From Balamuthia mandrillaris (Eukaryota; Discosea; Longamoebia; Balamuthiidae): DNA of 64,000 bases. Positions 1 through 11,460 of this stretch are shown here, in pieces. The stretch covers positions 1 through 64,000 of the forward strand of contig JAVKOQ010000236.1 of assembly GCA_031835245.1 (NCBI GenBank), given 5' to 3'. A program made the translations under genes and the position numbers. A model generated the notes under the pieces. The model saw only the letters and a list, made by a program, of their open reading frames with translations, made no database searches and was not told the origin of the DNA. Numbering within the stretch: position 1 is the first letter of the stretch; each line of letters begins with the position of its first letter.

Positions 1-15
1 ACAGTGCTCTCGTAC

Positions 16-62
16 AAAGGCAGTGCCAAGACCATGCCGATCAATGGGGACAACGAAAATAA
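16..62. repeat. dispersed repeat fragment shared with 18227-18269
   Basis: About 45 bases here match 18227-18269 in the same orientation with a few mismatches and one indel; the shared core is CCGATCAATGGG followed by ACAACGAAAA. The second copy sits just after the tandem repeat downstream of the second hAT-like element. This suggests that the window begins inside mobile-element debris. The family is not identified. Bases 63-490 hold nothing else that I recognise. Confidence 0.55.
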
Positions 63-491
63 AGCAAAGTTAGAACGGGAAATTAACCCCATTCCCTTGA
101 ATTGCCCCCAACCCCCCCCTTGTAAGATACATAGAAAGACAAACTCAACATCTACTGAAGCGATCAAGTACTACTAGGGACAGTTTACCCTGGGCAAAAA
201 GTATAGTAGTCGCATGGTATGTACTTCATGTAGAGACCATTCCCTTGTACTTCTTTACAAAGTAGCCATCTTCCTTATGTTAAACACAAGGACCTACCAG
301 GTAGGTGTGCATGAGAGCATGTTGTTTGTTATTGTGCTTCCTTAATGGGTCAGTCTAGCCAACCCACCAAGGAGGACAACAACTAACACGCCGTGATAGA
401 TGTGGTTAGTACAGCTTTTGGTGCAAAAGGGGGCGGAATTAAGAGAAACTGCCACTTTACCTGAGTACAGTGAGCAGCTCTGTTGAGCTCT

Positions 492-3452
492 TTAACCGCT
501 GCTGCTGTTGTTGTTGGGTACAACATTAGTGGCAGTGGCAGCAGCAGCAGCACCAGTATTGGTGGCTGCACAGTGGCTACGCTCCAACTCGATGAATGCA
601 CGAACGTCTGCTAACAAGAAAGGACGAGTGGTACTGATCTTCACTGAAAGTGTCCAACGAGGATCTTCCCGTTTGGAGCGGAGGAACTTCTTCAGGTATG
701 CAACAGTAAGCTTGGATCCAGAAGGTAGAAAGTTAATGTGATGTAAATAGTCCACCACATCTTTCTCTGCTTCTTGAGCTTTCTGCCGTTGTTGTTGGGA
801 TGCAACCTTCTTGTTCAGCTTTGCAATGGATTGCTTCAGATGATGGGCATCTCGTACTTTCCTGGTTATAGCGGTGTTGATGCAACAACGGGCTTTATTG
901 CGTAGCTTGAACTGATTGGAGAAAAGATACATAGAATCAGCAAGCTGCACTTCTGAGACACTACGTACCTTGGCCATGGCTGAAACAATTGGCCATCGCA
1001 CATTATTATTGTCCTTCCACAGGCGATTCAGCAGGCTGAAAAGTCTTTCACCCGAGCGATTGGTTCCATGGATATATTTCGCTTGTGGTGGTGGTGACAG
1101 TGACGGTGACGGCTGCGGTGACGGTGACGGTGATGGTGACGGTGACGGTGACGGTGACGGTGACGGTGACGGTGACGGTGACGGTGACGGTGACGGTGAC
1201 GGTGACGGTGACGGTGACGGTGACGGTGACGGTGACGGTGACGGTACGACGGTGACGGTGACGGTGACGGTGACGGTGACGGTGACGGTGACGGTGACGG
1301 TGACGGTGACGGTGACGGTGACGGTGACGGTGACGGTGACGGCGACGGCGACGGCGGTGGTGACGGTGATGGTGACGGTGATGGTGACGGTGACGGTGAT
1401 GGTGACGGTGACGGTGACGGTGACGGTGACGGTGACGGTGACGGAGACGGTGACGGTGACGACGTGACGGTGACGGTGACGGTGACGGTGACGGTGACGG
1501 TGACGGTGACGGTGACGGTGACGGTGACGGTGACGGTGACGGTGACGGTGACGGTGACGGTGACGGTGACGGTGACGGTGACGGTGACGGCGACGGCGAC
1601 GGCGACGGCGGTGGTGACGGCGACAGTGATGGTGACGGTAGTGGCAGTGGCGAAGTTGGCAACTGCTCGTTGAGCTGTTGTTGTGATGGCTGTTGTTGCT
1701 TGTATAACTGCTGCTGAGAAGGTATGGTGTTGTCCTCTTCTCCTTCCAATGCTTCTTTTTCTTCCAATGACAACAAGGATTGGTTGTATTTGGAAAGAAG
1801 CATATGAGCACAGTCACACCAATCTTGAGCCAAGTAAAACGCCAGGACGTCATGTGGCATTCCACTACTACCCATTCCATTTGTTTTGCTGTTGCTGCTC
1901 ACGTAGGGCTCTATGAGTGACCACGGAACATTCAAGTTAGTAGCCAACTGTTTTGGACTTTGTTTGAAGCGCACAATATCTTGAAAGAAAGCTTGAAGGT
2001 GGGCAACATAAGTTTCCCTTTTCTTTACCCGATTACCAACCGCCATTAATTGCTTCAGCCACCTCAAGCCCCACGTCATGACATGAAGAACTCTGGTAAC
2101 AAGGGGGTTTGAAAGTACTTGGAACAAAAGCTTGGCCGTTTCTGCGTCTGTATCTTGGCTATGTAGCTTAAAGAACTCCAACAAAGCATCATGATGTTCC
2201 AAAACTACACCCGCCATTCGCTCAAAAGAAACATACCTTGTCTCTGTTACCCGTGGAATAGATATGTGAGGATCCTTGTTGGAAGCGGAGGAGCCATTGG
2301 TGGTTTGTTGTCGTTGTTTTCTCTCTCGAACCAGTCCTTGAAAACTGCTTTTCCACGGAAACATGCGAAGGCGTTTAGATAACACTTTTAAAAAAGTACT
2401 AACCGAGTTCATATGATTTGGCAGACGACATTGACAGCTGGAGCACGGTACCATCGGCACGCCATTACCATTGTTGATGACAGTCTGACTGTTACAAACA
2501 GATGGTCCTGAGCATTTCGTCCAAAGAGCCAGTCGCTGTTCCATCTTTTCCAAGAAACGCTGAGAGATCAAGGAGGCTATGTGGTCATCGCAGCCTTTGA
2601 TTTCCAATTCTGTTGGAGGGTAAGAACCAGCCCCATGTTCCTTCTGCCACGCTTCCACTCGCTTTTTCCGCAACAACACGCCAAGGCCACCGATAATACC
2701 CGTGTTGGTGGAGGTCAAGTCGAACACTATCTGTTGGAAATGATAGAGCTTGGTGACGTTAGCTTCACTAATACCTTGTGCTCTTTGCTTGGCCTGAGTG
2801 TCCGATAGACACTCCTCAATAAGGTCGCAAAGCTGTTGTGCAGTGTGACCAAGAACTTCTTTTACCACCACGGGCCAACTAACTTCGGTGGCAATGGGCT
2901 CTTCTGCTGTCTTGGCCCGCTGGGTGGTGGTGGAAACTGGTTCCTCACAGAATCCTCCAAACTCCACCTCCACAAAGCTTCTACCATCCACTTTGGAAGA
3001 CTCGTCCACACCGACAAACAGCTCCTTCAACTTCGGAAGTTGAGAAGCCATCGCATAATCCACCGCCAGGCCTGCTTCCACGACCGCTTGGTTGACGAGT
3101 CCTTGGAAAAAGCCTTCTTTGGAGGAGGCAACCCTAACAGCTCCGCACAGATGTGGATAACTTTGGAAATGGCAGAAGCCGAAACCAAGTTCCGACGGAG
3201 CTGTGCGCATGCGATCCGTTCCTGTAGGGTTAGATAGCGCGGGTTTTTCTCTCCAGACAACGCCTTTGCTCTCTCTCTTTCTCGTCTCTTTTCTTCTATT
3301 TTTTTTTGTTTTTGTTTTGCAACGTACTTATTTTTTCTTGCCTTGTACTCTGGCTGATTGCTAGCACAACTTCGGCAATGTTTTTTCGTAGCTAACAGCT
3401 TACCACACTTGGCACAAGGCTGTCGCGGCTTTCTTTGTCTTTTGTTTCTCAT
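492..3452 (-). pseudogene. hAT-like transposase, copy 1 (decayed)
   Basis: A DNA-transposon protein read from 3452 down. It starts with a short CxxC...CxxC finger (CAKC...CRSC) and a basic stretch. Next come a VDESS motif (compare the first hAT Asp), GCDDHIASL (compare hAT CxxHxLNL), a TRYVSFERM block (compare hAT TRW) and, at the C-terminus, NRSGERLFSLLNRLW, which resembles the hAT dimerisation region. Calling it hAT is an inference from motif order; the family is divergent. It is broken: the reading frame shifts near 3100-3130 (between the LLGLPPP and SSKEGFF segments), and the hexanucleotide array at 1094-1640 shifts it again, so the C-terminal part lies in another frame. It lacks the two introns seen in copy 2 (13332-17192). 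Ends and terminal repeats were not found. Confidence 0.7.
1094..1640. repeat. (TGACGG)n hexanucleotide array inside transposase ORF
   Basis: About 85 near-perfect copies of TGACGG, with a few GATGG and GGCGAC variants and two phase breaks near 1243 and 1458. The unit contains no stop codon in any of the six frames, so long low-complexity ORFs (Ser-Pro, Arg-His or Val-Thr on the minus strand) appear but are artefacts. It replaces a Glu/Gln-rich linker that copy 2 has at the same place, and the phase breaks destroy the transposase frame. Confidence 0.95.
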
Positions 3453-3751
3453 TGTCGTTGATTTTCTTTCTTTTCTTTTCTGTAAAATGATTTGTTGTTC
3501 GTTTTCGTACTGAGAACCTGAAGAATTTCTGCACTAGACGTTACATCTTTTTCGTCGACTTTCCTTTTTTGTACCCGATCACTTCAGATCAACATTGAAT
3601 TTCATCAGCCAATCAGCGTCATTGCTCCGCTTTACCCCCCCCAGCGCTCCCTCCCTCGAAAGAACGAAAACAGGGCGTCGGGTCGTCCAACTGTTGGTCC
3701 CTTTTTCTTTTCTTTTGAGTTTACGAAAAAAAAAAAAACGCCCCACACACT
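3453..3751. promoter_or_regulatory. spacer between hAT-like copy 1 and ACMSD
   Basis: A 299-bp region between two divergent reading frames. It holds A- and T-rich runs (for example poly-A at 3726-3738) and short C runs. It must contain the ACMSD promoter, but I see no recognisable element. Confidence 0.3.
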
Positions 3752-5466
3752 ATGTCAGGCTCAGAGGAGGAGCAGCTGCTTTGCAACAAGAAAGAAAAAC
3801 AAGGAGAGCAGCTGGAGCAATCCCAGCAGCAGTTTTTCAAAGTGGACTTGCACACCCACATATTACCCAAAGACTTGCCAGACCTTAGCAGCAAGTATGG
3901 CTATGGTGGCTTTATAAGCCTGGAACACCACAAGCCTTGCTGTGCCAGGATGATGCAAGATGGAAAGTTTTTCAGGGAAATACAAGACAACTGTTGGTCC
4001 CCTGAGAGGCGAATAGCAGAGGCAGACCAGCATGGGGTTGACCTCCAGGTTTTGATGACCTTTTCTTACCAAGATATACTCTCTTCTTACTTTCACTCCT
4101 TCCTTTCGTTTTCTCGTCTTCTCTGCACAGGTGCTCTCCACAGTGCCTGTCATGTTTAGCTACTGGGCTAAGCCAGAACATGCCCTTGACCTTTCTCGCT
4201 ACCTCAACGACAATATTGCCCAGACCGTTTCGGAAAACCCAAAACGATTTGTTGGTAGAGTTCTCTTCCTCTCTTGGTCGTTTTCTTCCCTTCGTCGTCC
4301 CCTCTCTGCTCTTCATCGTTCTCTTCGTCGTTCTCTTCTCTTCTCTTTGTCGTTCTCTTTATCGTTCTCTTCTCTTCATCGTTCTCTTCTCTTCTCTTCA
4401 TCGTTCTCTTCTCTTCATCGTTCTCTTCATCGTTCTCTTCATCGTTCTCTTCTCTTCTCTTACCATTGTCTTCAATGTATCAAGGCTTGGGGACACTTCC
4501 AATGCAAGCTCCAGATCTGGCTGTGAAAGAACTGAGGAGATGTGTGCAAGACCTAGGCTTGGCTGGCGTTCAGATAGGCTCCCATGTTAACGACTGGAAT
4601 CTCAGCGCTTCCGAATTGTTTCCTGTCTTTGAAGAGGCGGAGCGACTTGGGGCCTGTATCTTTGTGCATCCTTGGGGTTTGTGTTCGATGAGAGAGCAGG
4701 GAGCAGAGAGCAGAGAGCAGAGAGGAGAGGGAGAGGAAGGAGAGACGAGAGGAGAAAGAGAAAGAGAAAGAGAAAGAGAAAGAAGAATGAGCAGCGGGTC
4801 GTTTAATGTCTGTCTTGACTAATTGTAATCATAGATATGATGGGAAAGCCCAAGATGGAGAAATATTGGCTTCCTTGGTTTGTATTTGACTCGTCTCGAA
4901 CTTGCTTATTGTCCAATACCATATTAACTCGATGATGATGATACAGGTTAGTTGGTATGCCAGCCGAGTCTTCCCTTGCAATCTGTTCCATGATATTCGG
5001 AGGAGTATTTGAACGACTACCAAATCTGCGGGTGGCGTTTGCACATGGGGGAGGCGCTTTCCCAGGCACCATTGGCCGAATAGAACACGGCTTTCGCTGC
5101 CGTCCCGACCTCTGTGCTGTTGATAACGACAAAAATCCTCGCTCTTACCTTGGCAAGTTTTGGGTAGACTCTCTGGTGCATGACCCTGACTGCCTCCAGT
5201 ACCTTGTTAAGCTGATGGGTGAGGATAAGGTCGCCCTCGGCAGTGATTATCCTTTCCCACGTAAGCCTCACTTTATCTTACTGTGATTGCTGTGTGTAAC
5301 CCACGTTTATCTTACGGGTCATTCACATGCAGTGGGCGAGCAAGAACCCGGGCGCCTCATTGAGTCGGTACCCACCTTCAGTACTGCCACAAAGCAGAAA
5401 CTCTTGGCTGACAACGCGTTTGCTTTCCTTGGTCTCAACAAGGATAAGTTTATGGCGCAGGAGTGA
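3752..5466 (+). CDS. ACMSD: 2-amino-3-carboxymuconate-6-semialdehyde decarboxylase
   Basis: A zinc amidohydrolase that decarboxylates the kynurenine-pathway intermediate ACMS, steering tryptophan carbon away from quinolinate and NAD. Exons by eye: 3752-4048, 4131-4254, 4485-4676, 4835-4877, 4947-5260, 5333-5466, giving 367 residues (human about 336; the extra is a Glu/Gln-rich N-terminus). The metal ligands are visible: HTH at H34/H36 in VDLHTHILP, the HPW histidine, and the Asp of GSDYPFP; the FAHGGGAFP block is also intact. The family match is continuous across every junction, which fixes the introns. Intron 2 is a CTCTTCATCGTT minisatellite and intron 3 is GAGAGCAG-rich. It faces TPP2 tail to tail. 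Nothing indicates regulation. Confidence 0.95.
4262..4465. repeat. CTCTTC/ATCGTT minisatellite forming ACMSD intron 2
   Basis: Irregular tandem units of TCTCTTCTCTTCATCGTTC fill almost the whole 230-bp intron. Units read CGTCGTTC at the 5' side and CATCGTTC towards the 3' side. The same unit appears, sense-strand pyrimidine-rich, in a TPP2 intron at 9604-9684. Confidence 0.9.
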
Positions 5467-5801
5467 GCGTCAACCTCCCCCCCCCCCCTCCTCTCTCTCT
5501 CTCCCTAAAGTTCTTCTTGAATGTCTTCGCTGTAATGTTTCCATCGAACATTGATTACGCTTTTTTCATAATTGAGTGAAAAGTAGCATGATTAGTGGCG
5601 TAATGAATGATATCTCAGGGAAAGGGAGGATGGAAGCTTGTCGTTCTGCAGAAAAAACATACAACGAAAAAACCAAATATTTACCAAACACAAAATTTAC
5701 TGCCAAATTTTGGATCTTTCCCTGCTCATCCCCTTCCATTGGAATTTGTCATGAGTCGCCACCAGGGAGGTTTGTGCCAAGCCAGGAACCCCTGTTTAAT
5801 C
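5467..5801. other. convergent spacer ACMSD / TPP2
   Basis: 335 bp between two stop codons. It has a poly-C and CT run at 5478-5503 and otherwise A/T-rich sequence with no recognised gene. It presumably holds both polyadenylation signals; no clear AATAAA was noted. Confidence 0.4.
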
Positions 5802-8800
5802 TTAGAACAAGGCATAACCAAAACAAGGATAGTGAATAAGTTGCCATGAGGCGAGGTATTGCTGCCAGAGAGACCAAGAGAGATCTTTGCCCACGATTTC
5901 CAGTTGCAGTTCTGTCAACTCTCTCTCTGCAGGGCTTCCTTTAGCGCAGCCTTCCTCACTCAAAGCTTTCTTGATGGCGATTAGGGCATCTCCTGGGCTT
6001 CCTTTCGCTCTGAGATAGCGGACGTAAAGGGTTACATATACAGGATTTTCCTCCACGTTGGTCCAACCCATCAGGTCCTTTGCAATGACCTCCAGAAATT
6101 CCATCTTTGCTGCTTTCTCCTCCTCCTTGGCGAGGTTAAGGAGTTGCAGCATAGCATCTAAGAGGTGGCTCAATACAGCAAGAAAATAATCCTTTTGCCC
6201 CTCCATGGCTGCTTTCTTTTGTTTCGTGGCAGCTACCAAAGCCTCATTCTTAGTACCCAGTTGAGCAGCAACATAATACATCGCCAATGCAGAGCGATCG
6301 ATAATAGCCAGGGCCTCTTTCGCTACCGCAACCTTCCTCTCTGTTGTTGTGGAGTGTAATAAAATTAGTTTTGGTGATGTTGATGGTACTATTGGTGTGA
6401 GTATAAATACCTAACAACATGATGACTTCCACGTCTTTTGCTTTATTCTCCGCGATCTCGAAGTCCAGGCTCTGAAGCTGAAAAGAATATAGGGCATTGG
6501 CGCTCAGCGTTGGACTAGTCACCTCCAACAGACGCTTGCACTCTGCAACTTTCTTCTGTTTGAGCAACCCTTTTAGGTACTCCACTTTCTTTGCTGCTAG
6601 AAAGGCTTCCAAATTGTCCTGTTCCTCTCCTCCATTACTTCCATCTGTAGTATCTTCTCTGCTGGGTGATGATGCGTCGAGAATTGGTGGAATGAGGTAC
6701 GTGAAGCGGAGCCCCTCCAAGGTTGTACCCGCTCCCTCCCCGTTGCTTTTCGAGTAAAGCGAAAGTGTGCCATGGAGAGAGTCTCCAAATACGACTGCTT
6801 TGGGCAGCTCTCCGGCATTAGCTTGTGCTACGTAGAATACACTGTTTTGTCCACGACGAACACAAACACCTTTGGTTGGGAACTTTGTGCCGCCAAGAAG
6901 CGCATTTTCCAATGTTGAGTACACGTTCAAAGTAATATCTTTGCTTAGTTTTTGATCTATGATAAGATTTAGCTTTTGGAGGTTTTCCAATAAGTCTTTT
7001 CTGTCGTGTCTTATCTGATTTGTAATAGACGTTAAAGAGGGGGAGAGACTGAGAGAAAACGAGAGAGAGAGAGAGAGAGAAGAAAGAGAAAAGAAAGGAG
7101 AGGGAAGGAGACCTGGAAGCGAATAACGTAGTCGCCTTTAGGCAACTTTTTGTACTCGGGCCTAAAGTCGCCAGATGCCATCAGCTGCTTGTTGCTGTCG
7201 AAGATCATCCAAAACTGTGACTCATAGGGAGAGTCATAGAGAAGGGTACGAAGCACAGGAGCCTTTGGGCAAACCTCGGCTCCCGTTGTCAGCTTGAAGT
7301 TGTATGAGAGAATCATTTCATAAATGGCACTGCCATTTGGTAGCGTGTCCCTTTGAATATCTGGCAGCAACCGGATGAAATGAGAAGAGGGCAGTACTGG
7401 ATGCTGCCACGTGTTTAGCACAACAGAAGGAGACAAAACCTCCCTATGAAGGCATGAGCGTACGTCCACCCTCATAATCTTCTCTTTGCCGTCAAAAACG
7501 GCTTGTTGTAAATCTGTGAGGGGACTACAGGCAGATAGCGATGAAGACAAGCCGTAAAACTCCACCTGTAATGGTGATAAAATTATTAAGGGTACGAGAG
7601 AGAGAAAGAGGAGAGATCACTACCATAAGGTCAACTACTGTATCTCCAAGCGAGGACCAAAATTGGGCTAGGCATAGCTCTAAGGTGATTCCACTCACGA
7701 TTTTGAAAGTTACAACCTGTTCATCAATTATAGGACCGTGGCACCACAAGTACTTTTCTGTTTCTGTATGACAGAACGCCTTCTCAGGCAGCAATTGTAA
7801 CGCATGCAACACCAGCAGCCGCTTCGTATCGATATTTCTTGTTCGAATCTTAACCTTTGCGTGTGTAGCTCCTGGGTAATGCGATACGTTTAGTGCCAGT
7901 AACGCAGTAAGAAAACAAGGCAGAGACGGATAGAATAACAAGAACAAGAAAGAACAAGAAGACATTGAATAAAAAATGTACCCATGGGCACTGAAACAAA
8001 TTTGCGAAAGATGAATCCAGAAGAAAACTTGAGGTTATGTAGGTGTAGCGCAAAACCCTCACTCTCATCCTCAGTTTCTTCAGTATTGTAGGCCTGCAAC
8101 TCGCCTTCATCAACTGGCTCCTTGGTAAAGGTAGAGGAAGTTTTGATAGCTTGCTTGGAATAAGGGATCTGAAGAGGAGGGATAACTGTGATTGGAAAAC
8201 GGAAAACTGGACCTGCTGCTAGCAACGCAACGTCAAAGGCTTGGACCTCTGCAAAGTGGGCTTCACCCTTGGGAAGGCCAGTGTAGTCTACAACAACGTC
8301 AAAGCGCTTCTCTCCGTTGCTGAGCTGAATATGAGAGGGGCCTGAAAGCCAGTGCTGCGTGTAGCGTAACTCCAGACGTTGGTCGAAGGCGAGGCGTGCC
8401 CTATTGGTGGCCTGCCAATCATGCTTGTGCGGCCACACCACTTGCACTCGTATCTTGCCTTCATAGAAGCCCCTCGTTTCCTCCAATCCTCTCAAGTAGA
8501 GGCCGCGGCTGTTGTCCCGAAGAGGTAGATCCACTTCATAGTAGAAAGATGTGGCAAGACTGTCTCCTAACAAAGTTGGATAACGAGCCAACCACTCATA
8601 CGATGATAGCACTTGTATCAGGCCTTGTCCCAAAGCGAACCTGTCGCCTCCTTCGATAGGCTTGGCTGTGTTTTCCAGCGCCTTGTAGATAAGGTATGGC
8701 GTGTAGAACGTACCTTCCGCTTTCAGTGCGGATAAGATGAGGGCTACTCCTCCGCAGCAATTTGGTGATGACATCGATGTTCCATTCATCAACTGGTTCC

Positions 8801-10554
8801 GCTTCAGAGTAAAGCTGGGCACTGGGCTGACCGCTCCTTTAAAATTTTGTCAGTATCTATCTGAGAGAGAGAGAGAGAGAGAGAGAGAAAGAAAGAAGAT
8901 ACCGCCAGGAGCAGAAATATTGACTCCCATAAAACCATCAGGAGTGGGTCCACGCGAGGACCACGTATACATTTGCTCAGACACATCTTCTCTCATTGAA
9001 TAGAGAGCGCCCATCATAGAGGGATGTACAAAGGCTCCAACGCCCAATATAGCGGAGGCAGTGCCGCCCGGCGCTCCTAGTGTAGATAAAGCTGGACCAT
9101 TGTTGCCTGCACTGCTGATAAATAAAACATTATGCTCATTGACTAGCTGGGTGGCAATCTCAATGAATCTGCCTCCATTAGGTACTGACGTTGCCTCACC
9201 GAAGCTCATGTTTATGATGTCACATTTGCTGCGAAGAGCTGCGCTCAACCCTCGTATCATGGCTGTACCAGTTTCCATGGCCGCTACATATTCATATAAC
9301 ATTGATTTCATTCATTGTCAAAGGGTTAGCGAACAAAGAAGGGGGAGAGAGAGAGAGAGAGAAGAGAGGAGAGAGAGAGAGAGAGAGAGAGCAAACATAC
9401 CCAACCGGTTATCTCCTATTTGTAAAGATACAATTTTTGCAGATGGCGCAATGCCGTTTAATTCGGGGTTGTCGGGATAGTAAGCACCAACTATGCCTGC
9501 CACATGGGTACCATGCGATCCAGATACAACCACTATCGACAATACATTTCCTTCTTCATAAATATTGACAGCATAGTTCATCGATGCCTTCTCATTCAAT
9601 TGTTAGCGAAGGAGAGAGAAGAGAAGAGAAGAGAACGATGAAGAGAAGAGAAGGGAAAGATGAAGAGAAGGGAAGAGAAGAGAACCTGAGCGCCAAAGTT
9701 GGAGAGCTGATGCTCAATGTAATAATCAGTGAGGACGTCAGCCTGTAACACAATAAACCGTTTAACATGAACAAATGACCAAGAAAGAGGCAATCAGCAT
9801 GGGAGGAGGACAATGATGAAAGCAGTATTTGGCAAAATATAAGACCTGAGAAAGATCGCCATCTTGGCGAACATCAACGGCAGCCCGCCAATGGGTACCA
9901 TCGTGGAATACAATGCAGTCATAAATCGGTCCAGGGTCATCGTAGCTCTTCCACAGCTCGTTGAGAGCTTGTATCCGAGCCTCCAGCTCCTTCTTCATCT
10001 GTTTCCTGTCCGGTTCACTCACCGGTGAATTACTGGGCTGAAGTTGCCCCTTGGACTTTTCGTTGGTTAGATGCGCGGCTACCAAAGCGGAGGGGGCAGA
10101 ACGATCGCAGGCCTCAATCTGTCGCTGCAGGTTGGCTACCAGCTGTTTATGCTGTTTTTCAAACTCGTCCTTGCGTTCCTTCTTGAGGCGAGAGACCAAC
10201 CCCTCAGGAAATAGTTCGTAGGCACGCTTCATGCCCACTCTGAACTGGCCTGTTGGGTTATGCCATGCACTGTCCTCCACTGGTACCTTTAGCCGCCTTC
10301 CTGACAATCCCTTTTTCATTGTTAACACTTAAAAGAACTCTTGTAAACATACACATACGCATACGCACGCACATACACATACACATACACACCAGAAGGA
10401 CTCCTTCTTGCACATAACGGACAGTGCTAGTGTTTACATCGCCGGCACCAGTGCAGTCCACCATATCTATGACCTTTGTACTTCCATCTGGACAGCGCTT
10501 TGTTTAAACCCCAAAAAAATAAATGTCCGACAGGATGTGTTTGTGAGTGAGAGT

Positions 10555-10586
<32 letters not shown>

Positions 10587-10843
10587 AACGGTTTTGTTGT
10601 TGCATAAAATAATGAGAGAGAGAGGAGTGAGGGGAGGCGCACTCTGAGGCCCTCAGCTCCAGCGTCAACACCAGTGTCAAAAATGCCAACAACAACGTCC
10701 TTGCCATCATAGGCTGGGTACTTGCTCAAAAACGCCCCCACCTGCGTCTCTCGCTTTGGTAGCAAACCATGCAGTGGAAAACCGGGAGAGGACTCTCCGC
10801 CTTTGCCAGCAGTCACAGAAAAAGCGGTAGCAGTATCCTCCAT
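5802..10843 (-). CDS. TPP2: tripeptidyl-peptidase II
   Basis: A giant cytosolic subtilisin-family exopeptidase that removes N-terminal tripeptides from proteasome products. Exons (gene order): 10643-10843, 10393-10497, 9846-10310, 9686-9742, 9401-9590, 8903-9283, 7982-8836, 7624-7871, 7113-7565, 6411-7014, 5802-6340. They join in frame to 1,365 residues, between human (about 1,250) and fly (about 1,440). The catalytic triad is intact: D56 in FDTGVDAG, H301 in [11 protein letters not shown]487 in NGTSMSSP; the oxyanion Asn lies in SSAGNNGP. The TPP2-specific beta-sandwich and C-terminal helical repeats follow, ending in a conserved YP-x-Y-x-hydrophobic-type tail. Most introns carry CT runs on the coding strand. 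The 5' ATG follows CTGAGGAAG; an upstream non-coding exon is possible. Confidence 0.95.
9604..9684. repeat. GAAGAGAACGATGAAGAG minisatellite in TPP2 intron
   Basis: On the TPP2 coding strand this reads TTCTCTTC...ATCGTTCTCTTC, the same unit as in ACMSD intron 2. It occupies most of the intron between the exons at 9686-9742 and 9401-9590. Confidence 0.85.
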
Positions 10844-11460
10844 CTTCCTCAGTTCCTCCTAAGGCGGCGCAAAGATCATAAGATCTAAGGACAACGAAAA
10901 AAGAAATCACGACATTAGTCTTTTGGGCCAATGAGCATGTTTCCCGCCAAAACAACCCTTCCTTCTCCCACGTCTCTGAAGGCAAAGTGGTAGGGTGGGT
11001 TGTGGGGTGGGGTGAATGGAATGGATGCTCATGCTGCTGCCGCCGCCAATAAACTTTTGGTACTCGTCAGTCGCCTTGACATTTTTCTGCTACTCGTTTT
11101 CTTTTCTTCTCTTCTCTTCTCTTCTTTTCTTTTCTTTCTTTTCAAAAGTAAACACACAGACACACACATCCACGCAGCTCCACGCACCACCGTATTTCTC
11201 ATTGCTACGCTTCTACTACACAAGGAGGAAACCAGCGGAAGGAGGCAGAGGTGGAAACCGAAGCGGTTCAGCCGCAGGCAGGGGCACTGCTCCGATTGAA
11301 AAGGTAGCGTTCTTTTTTCTCTGCTCGCTCACTACATTTTTTGATGATGGAAAAAAAAATTTGTTACCAACCACTCACTAATGATTTCTTTTGTTTAAAA
11401 AAGAACAGCATCACGAACCTCTGTGCGCCTCTTCCACAACGCTGCTGGAAGCTGGCCTGA
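10844..11460. promoter_or_regulatory. divergent spacer TPP2 / Fanzor
   Basis: 617 bp between the TPP2 start and the Fanzor start. It contains a CTTTTCTTCTCTTC tract (11094-11144), ACACAC runs, and purine-rich sequence at 11220-11290. The TPP2 promoter must lie here. The left end of the Fanzor-bearing element should also be here, but I find no terminal repeat. Confidence 0.3.
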
